Positions 21,169 through 30,676 of a DNA stretch of 64,000 nucleotides are shown here, piece by piece. The notes under the pieces are model-generated. The model was not told where the DNA came from and did no database searches. It worked only from the letters and a program-made list of their open reading frames with translations. This DNA is from Curvularia sp. ZM96. Its lineage: Eukaryota > Ascomycota > Dothideomycetes > Pleosporales > Pleosporaceae. Every line of letters starts with the position of its first letter. Within the stretch, counting starts at the first letter, position 1. The translations under genes and the position numbers were made by a program. Where the stretch lies: positions 2,294,001 through 2,358,000 of the forward strand of contig JAJGBQ010000001.1 in the NCBI GenBank assembly GCA_022457065.1, in the 5' to 3' direction.

Positions 21169-21961
21169 GGCGCTGACTACTGGGGGTTGTATCCAAGTCG
21201 AGGGGCAAGTGAGCAAGTGGATTGTTGTGGAATGTTTGGGATACAGACTTGGCGGGATGGAAGAATGTGTTTCCGACTGTTTTCTATCGAGAAGGTGCGG
21301 TCGAGTCCGAGGTTCGGTACAAACGCGTACATACGTCACCTGGGGTGAAGGCAAACAGCCAACAGGTTTTATCATCGCTGGCACGGTGATACTGGGCTTT
21401 TGCCGAACAGCTCACGAAAACAAAACAATAATGTGATATTGCAATCGCGCAGAGGTGCGCGATGGCAGCCACATTCATGCTGCTGTGTTGGACGACATAC
21501 CACTTCAAATGGGAAGTGATACCGGAGATTGTTGCTCAAACTTAAGAGAACATGTAAACAAGCCTCATATAATAACCCGGCGACAAAGCATAACATAGAC
21601 GTGTTTCATCAATAGATAGGCTTGCAGCATTCTAGATGTATAACACGACAACGTCGTAATAAGCTTAGGATGAAAGCCTTAATTAAGTCCTATTTGCCCA
21701 CAACCAGCAAAACCGTAAAATGGCAGCCTACTTCAAAGTAGCTGTAGTTGTCACAGTCACTAGTCATTTACTATATTCTCAGCACTTGCAGTCCTACTTT
21801 GAAAGATAGCTGTAGGTGTCGCAGTTGTCTATTGCTTGCTATATTGATAGCCTGTCTTTGCAGATGAGCTCATTTTGATTTTCCGATTTTACGGGTTGTG
21901 GGAGAGGCACAGCAACGTTGCAATAAACATAAGTTGGTAACCTCACCCTCATATCTGATGC
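21169..21961. other. intergenic region with repeat locus B
   Basis: About 790 bp between the orphan's start and the esterase stop. It is AT-rich and contains the second copy of the 70-bp tandem repeat. No gene seen. Confidence 0.45.
21728..21862. repeat. degenerate tandem repeat, locus B
   Basis: Two adjacent units, about 21728-21790 (CTACTTCAAAGTAGCTGTAG...CAGCACTTGCA) and about 21791-21862 (GTCCTACTTTGAAAGATAGC...GTCTATTGCTTGCTATATTG). Both resemble locus A at 18641-18740. A shared GGGTTGTGGGAGAG follows both loci (near 18860 and 21893). Confidence 0.55.
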
Positions 21962-22964
21962 TCAGAGTGTCCATTTCTTGAACCACTTCAGAATAATCGG
22001 CGTCGCCTCCGCTTCCTCGCACGTCAGCAGATCCTCCGTATCGCCGTTGGGGAAGGGACTAGGCCAGTCATGCCCAAGATTGGTGTAGTTGTAGTGGACA
22101 ACCACATCATGCCAGCTATGCCTTGTCACCTTCTTGTCTCCGCTACAGCGATACGTCGTCTCGTTGGCCGCCGCATCGAAACCATTGCGCCGGGCCCAGT
22201 CGTTTACATACGTAACAATATCCGAGGTTTGCGCATTGCCGCGAGTGTTGTTTCCGCCTTTATAGCAAATCGTAGTGTCGCGGTAACCGTGGAACTCCAT
22301 GAGGGGCACGGGCTTCCGACTGGGGTTGCAGGCTGGCGGCTGTTGATTTGCATCGAGGTAAAAAGCACCAGATACTGGTGCAAAGGCCGCAATGCGCTTC
22401 GTTGCCTCAGCGTCGCACGCGAGAACGCCGGTGAAGCCGCCGCCGTTCGATTTTCCACTTGCGTAGATACGCGACGTGTCGATACAGTACGCTGACTCAA
22501 GGTAATCCAGGAGCTCCATAGTAAATTTCACGTCGCTGATGGACTTGGGTGCATCGGGATCGCCTTGGAATTGCTGTGTCCCCTTTTTATTCTGTGACGT
22601 GTAAGTACTTTATCATGTAGGCTGGTTGGGCCTAGTAGTCGCATACCGGTACTCCTTCAGGATATACAACAATGCCCTCGAATCCATAACTGGCGTTAGA
22701 GAACTGGCTTAAAGCTTCCTGGAACTTTCCGGTTTTGCCCCGGCCATGGAATGACAGTATGAGTGGGAGAGGAGTGTTCTCATTGTAGGATTTAGGAACA
22801 TGTAGGCGATACTCGCGCGGCGTGATGCCACTTTTGCTGTCGATAGTCAGGTTTACTGATTTACCAGGAGAAATGCCGTCGGGAATTTGTTGATGACATC
22901 CACTACTAGGGGCAGCAGTGACGACAGTAACGAGCGCGGACAGTAATGGTAGCAACATCTTCAT
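21962..22964 (-). CDS. secreted CE1-type feruloyl esterase / acetylxylan-esterase-like hydrolase
   Basis: Exons 22647-22964 and 21962-22591 with a 55-nt intron (GTATGC..GTCACAG) give 315 residues. The N-terminus MKMLLPLLSALVTVVTAAPS is a clear signal peptide, so the enzyme is secreted. The alpha/beta-hydrolase oxyanion region is PLILSFHGRGKTG; the nucleophile elbow is G152-K-S154-N-G156 (ASGKSNGGGFTG); the acid is Asp211 in FHGYRDTTICY; His280 lies in LGHDWPSP. This arrangement matches fungal feruloyl esterases of the CE1 family, which release ferulate from plant cell-wall arabinoxylan. Several N-x-(S/T) sequons (NNT, NET, NYT) and cysteines fit secretion. Length is normal for a catalytic domain without a carbohydrate-binding module. 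Confidence 0.9.
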
Positions 22965-23343
22965 GATTGCGCGAAGTCTGGAGAATCTACAAAGAATGCC
23001 TGCCAGCGCCGCTATGTATTTAGACGTAGTATATTTTAGGCGTCCCGTAATGGGAAGTTAAACTTAGATGACGTCCAGTAAGCCATACTTCGGCCTGCCT
23101 TATTCGGCTCGCCTTAACCTGGGTTATGCATTAGCCATGAGGTCAGTTGCCGCGCACGGGCGCTAGCGGATAACTCGGTGCACAACATTGGCCATCGGAA
23201 CACGTCTGTCAATAAACATGCACTTCATCGATAGAGAAAGTTTCCTCATCCGCAATGCAGTCAGCTGGACAGTGTACATCTGACCAAAATCGTATGAGAA
23301 AAGAAGCTCAAGGCTCGGATATCGTATTGAGAATTAGCGTACC
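22965..23343. other. intergenic region between KAE1 and the esterase
   Basis: About 380 bp between the KAE1 stop and the esterase start, both on the minus strand. No further feature recognised. Confidence 0.45.
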
Positions 23344-24456
23344 TCAGTCCGTCCTCCATCCTACGTACACTTCGTCCGTCCTGAATCGTTGTGTACATGT
23401 CGTATCGCTCAATTTCGTTGTGACTCCGGTTCCGTACTCGAGTAGACCTGCATGCGCAATCATAATGCCATTGTCGATGCAAAACATCTCGTCCGTGGCA
23501 AAGACATTGCCGCCGCGATCTCTTGCCATGATACCCATCATCTGCTGCAACCGCAAATTCGAACCCACGCCACCTACTACTAGTACCTGCTGTGAACCGA
23601 CATGTGCCATGGCGCGCTCTGTAATCTCGACAAGCATGGCAAAAACGGTCTCTTGGAGCGAAAAACACATGTCTGCTTTTGTGACTAGCTCTCCATCCTC
23701 GGTCTTCAGTCGCTTTTCATCTGGTAATGATTCGTCAAGTCCGCGTGCGAGAAGATCAGCTGCTGCCAATATTCCCGAAAAGCTCGCATCCATGCCCTTG
23801 ACTCCATATGGTAGATCTACCAGATTCTTTCCCTTCTTCGCTAGTTGCTCGACATTGTAGCCAGGGAACGGGTCATTGGGTATCATCAGTGTCCTAGCAA
23901 ATCGATCTATGCAGTTTCCTATGGCAATATCCAGTGTCTCGCCAAAGATCCGGTAGCGTTGGGCTGAGTATGCAATGACTTGGGTGTTGCCGCCAGAGAC
24001 ATAGAGGACCACAGGGTTGTCGGCGCGCGTTATTGAGCGACCCATTTCGATGTCTGGTTCGGGTCAGCCTTCTTTTCTCACAATGCTATAAACGCGAGAC
24101 TGACGTCCAACGCAATGATTGACGCCCACCATGGGCTTGCCCCAGAGTAGACTTATTGTTCTTGCTGCCAGCGCAACGCTCTGCAGTGGCGCACCCATTC
24201 CCGGACCCTTAGTATAACATATGCAATCAATGTCTTCAATCTTCACGCCCGCCTGCCACACCGCCTGCTTTATCAGCCGCACAACCCATGTCCGGTGGTG
24301 TATCGCGGTGTCCTTTGGCAGGAAGCCTTCGCCAGGTGGGGAATTATAGGTATGTCGCAGGTTTGCGAGGATGATGGGTGGTTTGTTCGGCCCGGGGTGG
24401 GATATAATGCCAATCCCTATCTTGTTTGCACTTCCCTCAAGCCCTATAGCAATCAT
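23344..24456 (-). CDS. KAE1: tRNA threonylcarbamoyladenosine transferase KAE1 (KEOPS/EKC)
   Basis: Catalytic subunit of the EKC/KEOPS complex, which attaches the threonylcarbamoyl group to A37 of ANN-decoding tRNAs in cytosol and nucleus. Exons are 24105-24456 and 23344-24053; the 51-nt intron (GTCAGT..AACCAG) joins GVNHCVG to HIEMGRSI, restoring the metal-binding NHCVGHIEMGR motif. The total is 353 residues, as expected for the cytosolic paralogue. Other hallmarks are MIAIGLEGSANKIGIGI at the start, YTKGPGMGAPLQSVALAAR, NPVVLYVSGGNTQVIAY, VVGGVGSNLRLQ and a C-terminal TDEVYVGWRTD. No mitochondrial presequence is present, which separates it from Qri7. Confidence 0.96.
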
Positions 24457-25027
24457 TGTGCCGGTTACTTGTGACTTGGATTTGTCGAAGGACGCGTCGA
24501 GAGATGCGGGGTGACGTTGGGTTAGAAAATGCTTATCGATAAACGCGGCGTCAGATCTGAACCGCAGCTGTGGCTGCAGGTAAGCGCAAGATGCTCGGTT
24601 GGGAAATCAGCTGAATATAAGCCTGTATATTCTCATCTCATCTCATTGTCGTCAATTCTCTTCACCTCAATCACACTTAGCGAAGGTTCTTCAGTCCGAG
24701 AGAAGGCATGAAACTTTTTGTCGACCAGACGTCACGGCAGCGAGTCAGGCGCTGCAGGGTCTGCCCATCGCTACCATCAACGAAGACCCTTCAGGTTTTG
24801 GCCATTCCCATTGCTTTGATGTCGAACTGATCGATAAGCATTCTTTGCAACCTTCTCAATCCCGTTCGAAGTACATATCGCCGTGCAGTGTCGCAGATAC
24901 TTCACACCTCAGTGCGCTACAGCCCAATTGAGCCAATAGGCGCAGCCTCGGCTCCGACCGCTAAGGAATATCCACCAGAATTATCCCCAACCACCAAACA
25001 TCCCACCTCGCAAAACTACCTTTTCCC
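24457..25027. promoter_or_regulatory. divergent promoter region KAE1 / RKM4
   Basis: Head-to-head spacer of 571 bp. Both flanking genes serve translation (tRNA and ribosomal protein modification), so shared regulation is conceivable. No specific site identified. Confidence 0.4.
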
Positions 25028-26551
25028 ATGGCAGACTTTGACGCCGCCGGCGAGGCCTTTTTGGCATGGCTGAAACACACTGGTGCGCATATAAATCCAA
25101 AGGTTCGATTGGAGGATTTACGCACCAGAGATGCAGGACGAGGCGTGGGTAAGTACCTTGACATTCAGCTATTCTGAATTACTCTTCTACCGCCCTTCAA
25201 AGCATGATTGCAGGTAAAGCTGGTACTGACGTATCCGCCAGTTGCGACACAGGATATCACTGAACATGAGCTTCTTTTCAGCATACCCCGCGCCTCGGTT
25301 CTCAGCGTAGAAAACAGCATCCTTTCTACCGAGATCCCCGCCACCACCTTCGCGCTTCTCGGCCCTTGGCTCTCCCTCATCCTCGTCATGCTCTACGAAT
25401 ATCACAATGGATCCGCCTCAAACTGGGCTCCGTATTTCGCGGTACTACCAACTGATTTTGACACGCTCATGTTCTGGACAGAAGATGAATTGGCCGAGCT
25501 GCAAGCGAGCGCGGTAATCAACAAAATTGGCAAAGACGGGGCTAATGAGGCTTTCACCGAGCAGCTGTTACCTGTGATCGAAGAGTTTGCGGATGTGATA
25601 TTCAGTGGCGACGAGAGGGCCAAGGACAAGGCGAAAGAAATGCGCGCGCCTGAGAATTTGGAGCTTATGCACAAGATGGGCAGCCTAATCATGGCATACG
25701 CTTTTGACGTCGAGCCCGCAATTTCAGACAAAGAGGTGGATGAGGAAGGCTTCGTAGAAGAAGAGGAAGATGACGCGCTTCCCAAGGGAATGGTTCCGCT
25801 TGCCGACATGCTCAATGCCGACGCTGATCGATGCAATGCCCGCCTCTTTTACGAGAAGGACGGTTTAGAGATGAAGGCTCTCAAGCCTATTCAAGCTGGT
25901 GAAGAGATATTCAATGACTATGGGCCGCTACCAAGGAGCGACTTACTCAGACGTTACGGGTACGTCACCAACAACTATGCGCAGTACGATGTCGTCGAGA
26001 TCCCCGCAGATCTCGTGTCGCAAATCATGACTCAAGACGGACTCTGGCAACAGGAAAGGATCGATTATCTAGATGAGCAAGAAATACTCGACACAGGGTA
26101 CGACATCGCTGCCAGCGCTCCGTTTTCGCTCGAGGAAAGCCTGTCGCCCGAGCTCGTCATAGTGGTCGAGACCATGCTGCTGCCAAAAGAAGAGTTCGAC
26201 CGCCTACAAAGCAAGGGTCGTCTGCCCAAGCCCGAGAAGATGACAATCAGAGGCGCAGAAGTTCTACACAAAATCGTGCAAGCTCGCATGGCGCAGTACC
26301 CAACAACGCTGCAACAAGACTTGCAGATCTCCAAAGAAACGCCCCCCGCTCAGACCACGTCGCGCAAACAGCGCCGGGTTGCTATGGCCCTTGCTGTGCG
26401 CATCGGAGAAAAAGAACTGTTGATGCAGGCTGAAGAGGCACTAGCAGAGAAGATTGCAAGAGATGGTGGAGCAGCAGCGAAGCGAGCAAGAGATGTCGAT
26501 GAAGAGGGCGATGTAGAAATGGGAGGAACGGGGGAGAAACACAGAGCTTGA
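25028..26551 (+). CDS. RKM4: SET-domain ribosomal protein lysine methyltransferase (RKM4-like)
   Basis: Exons 25028-25148 and 25242-26551 give 476 residues. The 93-nt intron starts GTAAGTACC and ends at CCGCCAG, preceded by a TACTGAC branch site. Splicing there joins GRGV to VATQDITEHELLFSIPR, the usual start of the SET fold. An upstream CAG at 25213 would give a broken frame. The SET core ends with VPLADMLNADADRCNARLFY, GEEIFNDYGPLPRSDLLRRYGY, the conserved NH-like and GxxY elements of the SETD6/Rkm4/LSMT group. An Asp/Glu-rich insertion lies around residues 215-230. The C-terminal half corresponds to the Rubisco-LSMT substrate-binding domain. Yeast Rkm4 methylates ribosomal protein Rpl42; the exact substrate here is inferred. 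Confidence 0.88.
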
Positions 26552-27000
26552 GGAGCATATGGCAAGACGTATGCTACCGAGTACTCAAGATCCAAAGGAC
26601 GATGGCAAGACATGAGGCAGCATGGTTGCGAAGCTCACCCATGAATACGGCGAGACCACAACTTCGAGATGCCAATATGGTTTGGTACGTTTTCAAATTT
26701 TTAATACCGCTCTGCAAGGTTCTCGCGACACCTTGCAAAGCACATGGAATATGTATCCAACAAGAATTCACTTGCTAACTCGTCCTCGCTAGACGCATTC
26801 TACACCCGCCACACCTGACCACTCATCCGCCAACATTGCTCCCCTTCATCCATGGGGGCTAGTGTACATAACTTTGGTAGATCCTTGGATCCTCCTGCCA
26901 ATAAAAAAACAAAGGGTATAACTTGTCGACAAAACAACCACCAAATCCATCCTATGATTCAAAACGCTAAACGGAGAAGAGAATAACATCGAAGAAGAGC
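26552..27000. other. convergent intergenic region RKM4 / EPL1
   Basis: About 450 bp between two stop codons. It contains a short A-rich stretch near 26905 and no credible gene. Confidence 0.45.
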
Positions 27001-28935
27001 TTATCTGCCTGCTGCAGTATTGGCAGCGTTGGCAGTTGTAGGAGTGGGAGGAAGAAGATGGCCCGAAGCCGATCGGTTATGGTTCTCAATCGGCCGGCGG
27101 TGCGGACCTGGCTGGGGCTGTTGGGCAGCCTTTTCACCCTGCCGCTCAATCATGATTCGATATCTGATGTGCAGGTTGTCGGTCCAGTCTACAGGATACG
27201 TTTCCTCGTCTTCGCTACTGTCACCAGCGAAACGCCATCGGTCTGCCAGACGGTCGTCGATTCTCTCCGTCTTTTGACGCTTGACACCTCGCCGGTCAAT
27301 CATCAGTCGTCCACCTCGCCCGATCCGCCGGCGGAAGCGTGACTGATCGTGGAATGGCACATCATCTGGGGGCGTAGCGAAGCGTATTCGCGCGGTTCTC
27401 TGTGACTCCGGCTGCTTGCTCATCGGTGCCACTGCTGTGGCATCAGTACCCTCTGCATCAGAAACAGAAGCAGGAGGTGTAGGAAGCTGGGTTTCTGTGA
27501 AGACAGTACGGAAATCGGACTTGGCAGCGGCCGGCTCCAGGGGAGGGGTAATGGGCCGCCATGTCGCGTCGACCCAGCCAATGTTCCATTTCTGGTGCTT
27601 GACGAGATTGTCTTCGATGAAACTGTCGATTGCCTCTGTGCGCTTGGCTTGTTGCTCCTCGAGGTAGACAATGTCGCCATCCACAAGACGCCCATCTGGA
27701 CGCGTGTTTGGAGGTTTCATGCCCGGCAACGTCTGGCGTTGCCGCTCAACGTCAACAGTCCTCTTGGGCTTAGGAGCAGGCTGCAATGCGTTAGTCGAAA
27801 GCAAAGGACCTGTGGAATGGCTGCAGCAACATACCTTCTGCGTGATGAGCAAGTCATCGTCATCGCCCTTGATGCTGAGTCTGCGCTTGAGCTCCTTGAC
27901 GGCATGACGCTGTTCGAAGATGAGTTTGTCAGTGGCAAGCTGCTCCCTTATCATCGCCTCTCGTCGTTTGACCTGCGACATCAACAAGCGAGCCTCTTCC
28001 AGTTCCTTCCTCAGTTTCTTCAGCTTCTCGGTCACTTGGGCGTCACGGCCGCGCGTCTTCCGGACCTGTCGCACCTCGCGACGTCGGAAGCACACATACG
28101 GGTCAGCGTCATCGGTCTCGAGATTGGTTTCAAATTTCAATGATGGCATGAGGGGGCGGTTGCCCTTCAGCAGCCGCTGGTTCCTCCAATGCTCGTAAAC
28201 ATCCTTGGCAAACCGGCGCGCAGATTCACTGATGGTCTCATCAAACTCGGCTTCGAGCTCTTCATAGGCAAGCACAGGTGGGTTATCGACGGCGGCGAAG
28301 GGCTGCTTCGTCGAGGTTGTTTCCTCGAAGAAGTAGATAATCTCCTCAAACTCGTCCTCGGAACATTGGTCGTTCTTACTCCTTTTCTGGTTGTACGACT
28401 TGAGAAAGGCAACATCATCACTGGTCATGCAGTACGGGCAGCCAGACGTGTCCTCAACAGTCGATGAGAACCGAATGTAAGTTGCCGGCTGCGTGAAGCG
28501 TTTTGGATACAGATCTTCATACTGCAGGTTACTAGCGACAGCTTCTGGGGTTGGAATGTAGAGCTGAGCAATCTTCCCTCCAGTTGCGCCTTGTGCTGCT
28601 GCCTGGGCGGCAGAGATGACAGCCTGTAGATGGTGTTCCTAGAGCCAGCATTAGCATCGTGGGTTTCGAAGACAACAAGGTAAGCAAATGCAAGGCATAG
28701 TCCAAGATCGCATGATGTGTTGTGACTTGAAGGCGTTCATGATGAGTGCCCAAAGAGGACTAGCGCAACTTACAATCTCCTCGCCCTTCTCAACACCCGT
28801 CTCAACTTTGGGAATGTGGCGGGAGGCATCGTCATCGGCGAGCTGCTCAACTTCGTTCTCGCGCACAACAGGTAGATTCTGTTTTGTAGACAGCTTGCGC
28901 TGGCGAAAGCGCTGGCCGGTTGCGCGAGCCGTCAT
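27001..28935 (-). CDS. EPL1: enhancer of polycomb-like EPL1, NuA4 histone acetyltransferase subunit
   Basis: Scaffold of the piccolo-NuA4 complex that anchors Esa1 for H4/H2A acetylation in the nucleus. Exons are 28774-28935, 27835-28638 and 27001-27780, giving 581 residues. Intron 1 (135 nt, GTAAGT..CTCTAG) joins GVEKGEEI to EHHLQAVISA. Intron 2 (27781-27834, GTATGT, CTAAC branch, GCAG) is 54 nt with no in-frame stop; removal joins LLITQK to PAPKPKRTVD. The EPcA hallmarks are the N-terminal RFRQRKLSTKQNL, YIPTPEAVASNLQYEDLYP, the DEFEEIIYFFE acidic block and DPYVCFRRREVRQVRKTRGRDAQ. A coiled-coil (KLKKLRKELEEARLLMSQVK) follows, then a disordered C-terminus. Confidence 0.95.
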
Positions 28936-30676
28936 TGTTGTCTGTTGTTATGCACGTGATGAGAGGTCGGGCTGTATGGGGTGCGGTGCAAATCCTGGCG
29001 CCCGGGGCAGACCAGCGAAGAGGTGAGTCACTCGCCCAAGAGCGGTTGCAACCTCCAACGCGTCGCAATATTGCCGATATGGGTGTCAAAAGTGTCGCAC
29101 GGACTACAGCATGCGATTTATCGCGTCGAAAGTGATGAAACGGGGTGTTGGGGTGCTGTTCTGCGATGGAAAAGGTTTCGGTGGGCGGCGATGTCGAGCG
29201 TGTTCAAGCGGTTGCGTTGGGGGCGGATTGGGAGGCAAGGAGGTGCAAGCGAGACCGACGAATCACAGCGCCCAACGCCTGCAATACATGGTCATTGCAC
29301 TTAGGATGGCCTCGTTGCCGCACGCAAAGCGCACATGATGCCTACTCTTCCTATTCTTTTCTTCGACCAAAGCTAACGCAATGCACTATGCTGGTTTGCA
29401 GTTGATGCTGTTGTGTTCCACGGTTGAGTGAGGAGGACCCGCCCAATGCGGTCTAGCGCTGGCGTGCATGCACGGTTCTCTGCCCTCCGGGCCGGGGTTT
29501 CTATCATGACTACACATCGCCCACTACCATACCACGCATGGGCGATTTGCAAACAAGACGAATATACTCGAGGTACAATGTGGCAACACATCTGTCGCCT
29601 TCTAATGACTTCATGCTTCGTATTCCAAAATTCAGTCGGGATTAGGGTGGAAGCCTACAACAATCCAAGAAATTCCAAGGCATTTAGTAAAACTCCAAGG
29701 CTTATCGCAAGAGATGTAGACCAGTCATTAACCACCGAGTATGCAATATGATAGGATACGTTGTCTCAGGTACCATGTATCTTCTCCTCGTCGCATATTG
29801 CGGCGGTGGCGATGAACTGGGGGCGATGTTCTCTGCTGCGACCACCTCCGCCTTCGGATAACGGCCATCACTGAAACATTGGGGTCCATATCAAACCTTG
29901 ATATCCAGATGACCGAGTCCCAAGACCAAGCTTTCTAGGATCCTTGAATTGACGCCTGCGTCTGCTGTGTAGCCGCGCCGCAATGTTGCGTTAAAAGCGC
30001 TTGCGGTCAAACTCTCGGTTGTTTCATAGAACGTCACACTGCCGCGACTGTAGATCTATGTCTTATCACATTTTGACCGGAAAGAATCTAAACTTGGCAG
30101 CGCGTATGTTCTCTGAGTTGCCTTGCACTGCCTCTGGTGGATATTTCAACTTTGCCGCGTGACTGAGACCACGTCAAACTTTAGTATGAGTTATTCGGAT
30201 ACTTTTGTATTCTACATGGTCATTTGAGTCTTCTTCGAATGGTTAAGATACTTTCTCAATGGCAGGATTTGTCCTGTTCAAGTAGAGCTTTCAAGTCGCG
30301 CTTTCGACGCCAACCTTCTGCAATAGATAGTGATTATCTGGCTGGATTGTCCCCAGCCCATGTTAGTTCTCCAGTCCATATGTCATCAGTAGGAAGTGGC
30401 ACAGTACGATGCTGTAGAACCAACAACGATCAATCCTTGTAAGGCCCGAGACAAATGCCGAGCACAACGCCATATGTACACCAAGAATACGTTGCGGCGT
30501 GGTCTACCAGACTCTACAATGAAGTTGGGTTGCCTGAGAACGACAGACAAGGCCGCAAAGACATGTAGAAACATATAAACTGCTGTTATTTCAGCAGAAG
30601 AAGCAGTCACTTCACAATCTACACTTCACCATCTACACTACACTTCACTTCAGAACACAAATAGTCTTTTTCAAAG
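28936..30676. other. divergent intergenic region, EPL1 / secreted protein
   Basis: About 1.74 kb. The half near EPL1 is GC-rich; the half towards 30.6 kb is AT-richer and ends in a CT/CA-rich leader directly before the secreted protein's start. Open frames at 29111-29405 and 29428-29751 show no domain, signal peptide or homologous splice partner. No tRNA was recognised. Confidence 0.45.

Noticed and set aside
18641..21862. Intact LTR retrotransposon
   Set aside because: The repeats are short and degenerate, with no reverse transcriptase, integrase or target duplication seen between them.
25208..25241. Alternative exon start for RKM4 using the first CAG at about 25213
   Set aside because: Splicing there gives the wrong frame or an inserted segment; the acceptor at 25240-25241 gives the conserved GRGVVATQD.
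29111..29751. Small plus-strand frames between EPL1 and the secreted protein gene
   Set aside because: No signal peptide, domain or splice continuation; frame lengths are normal for GC-rich spacer.
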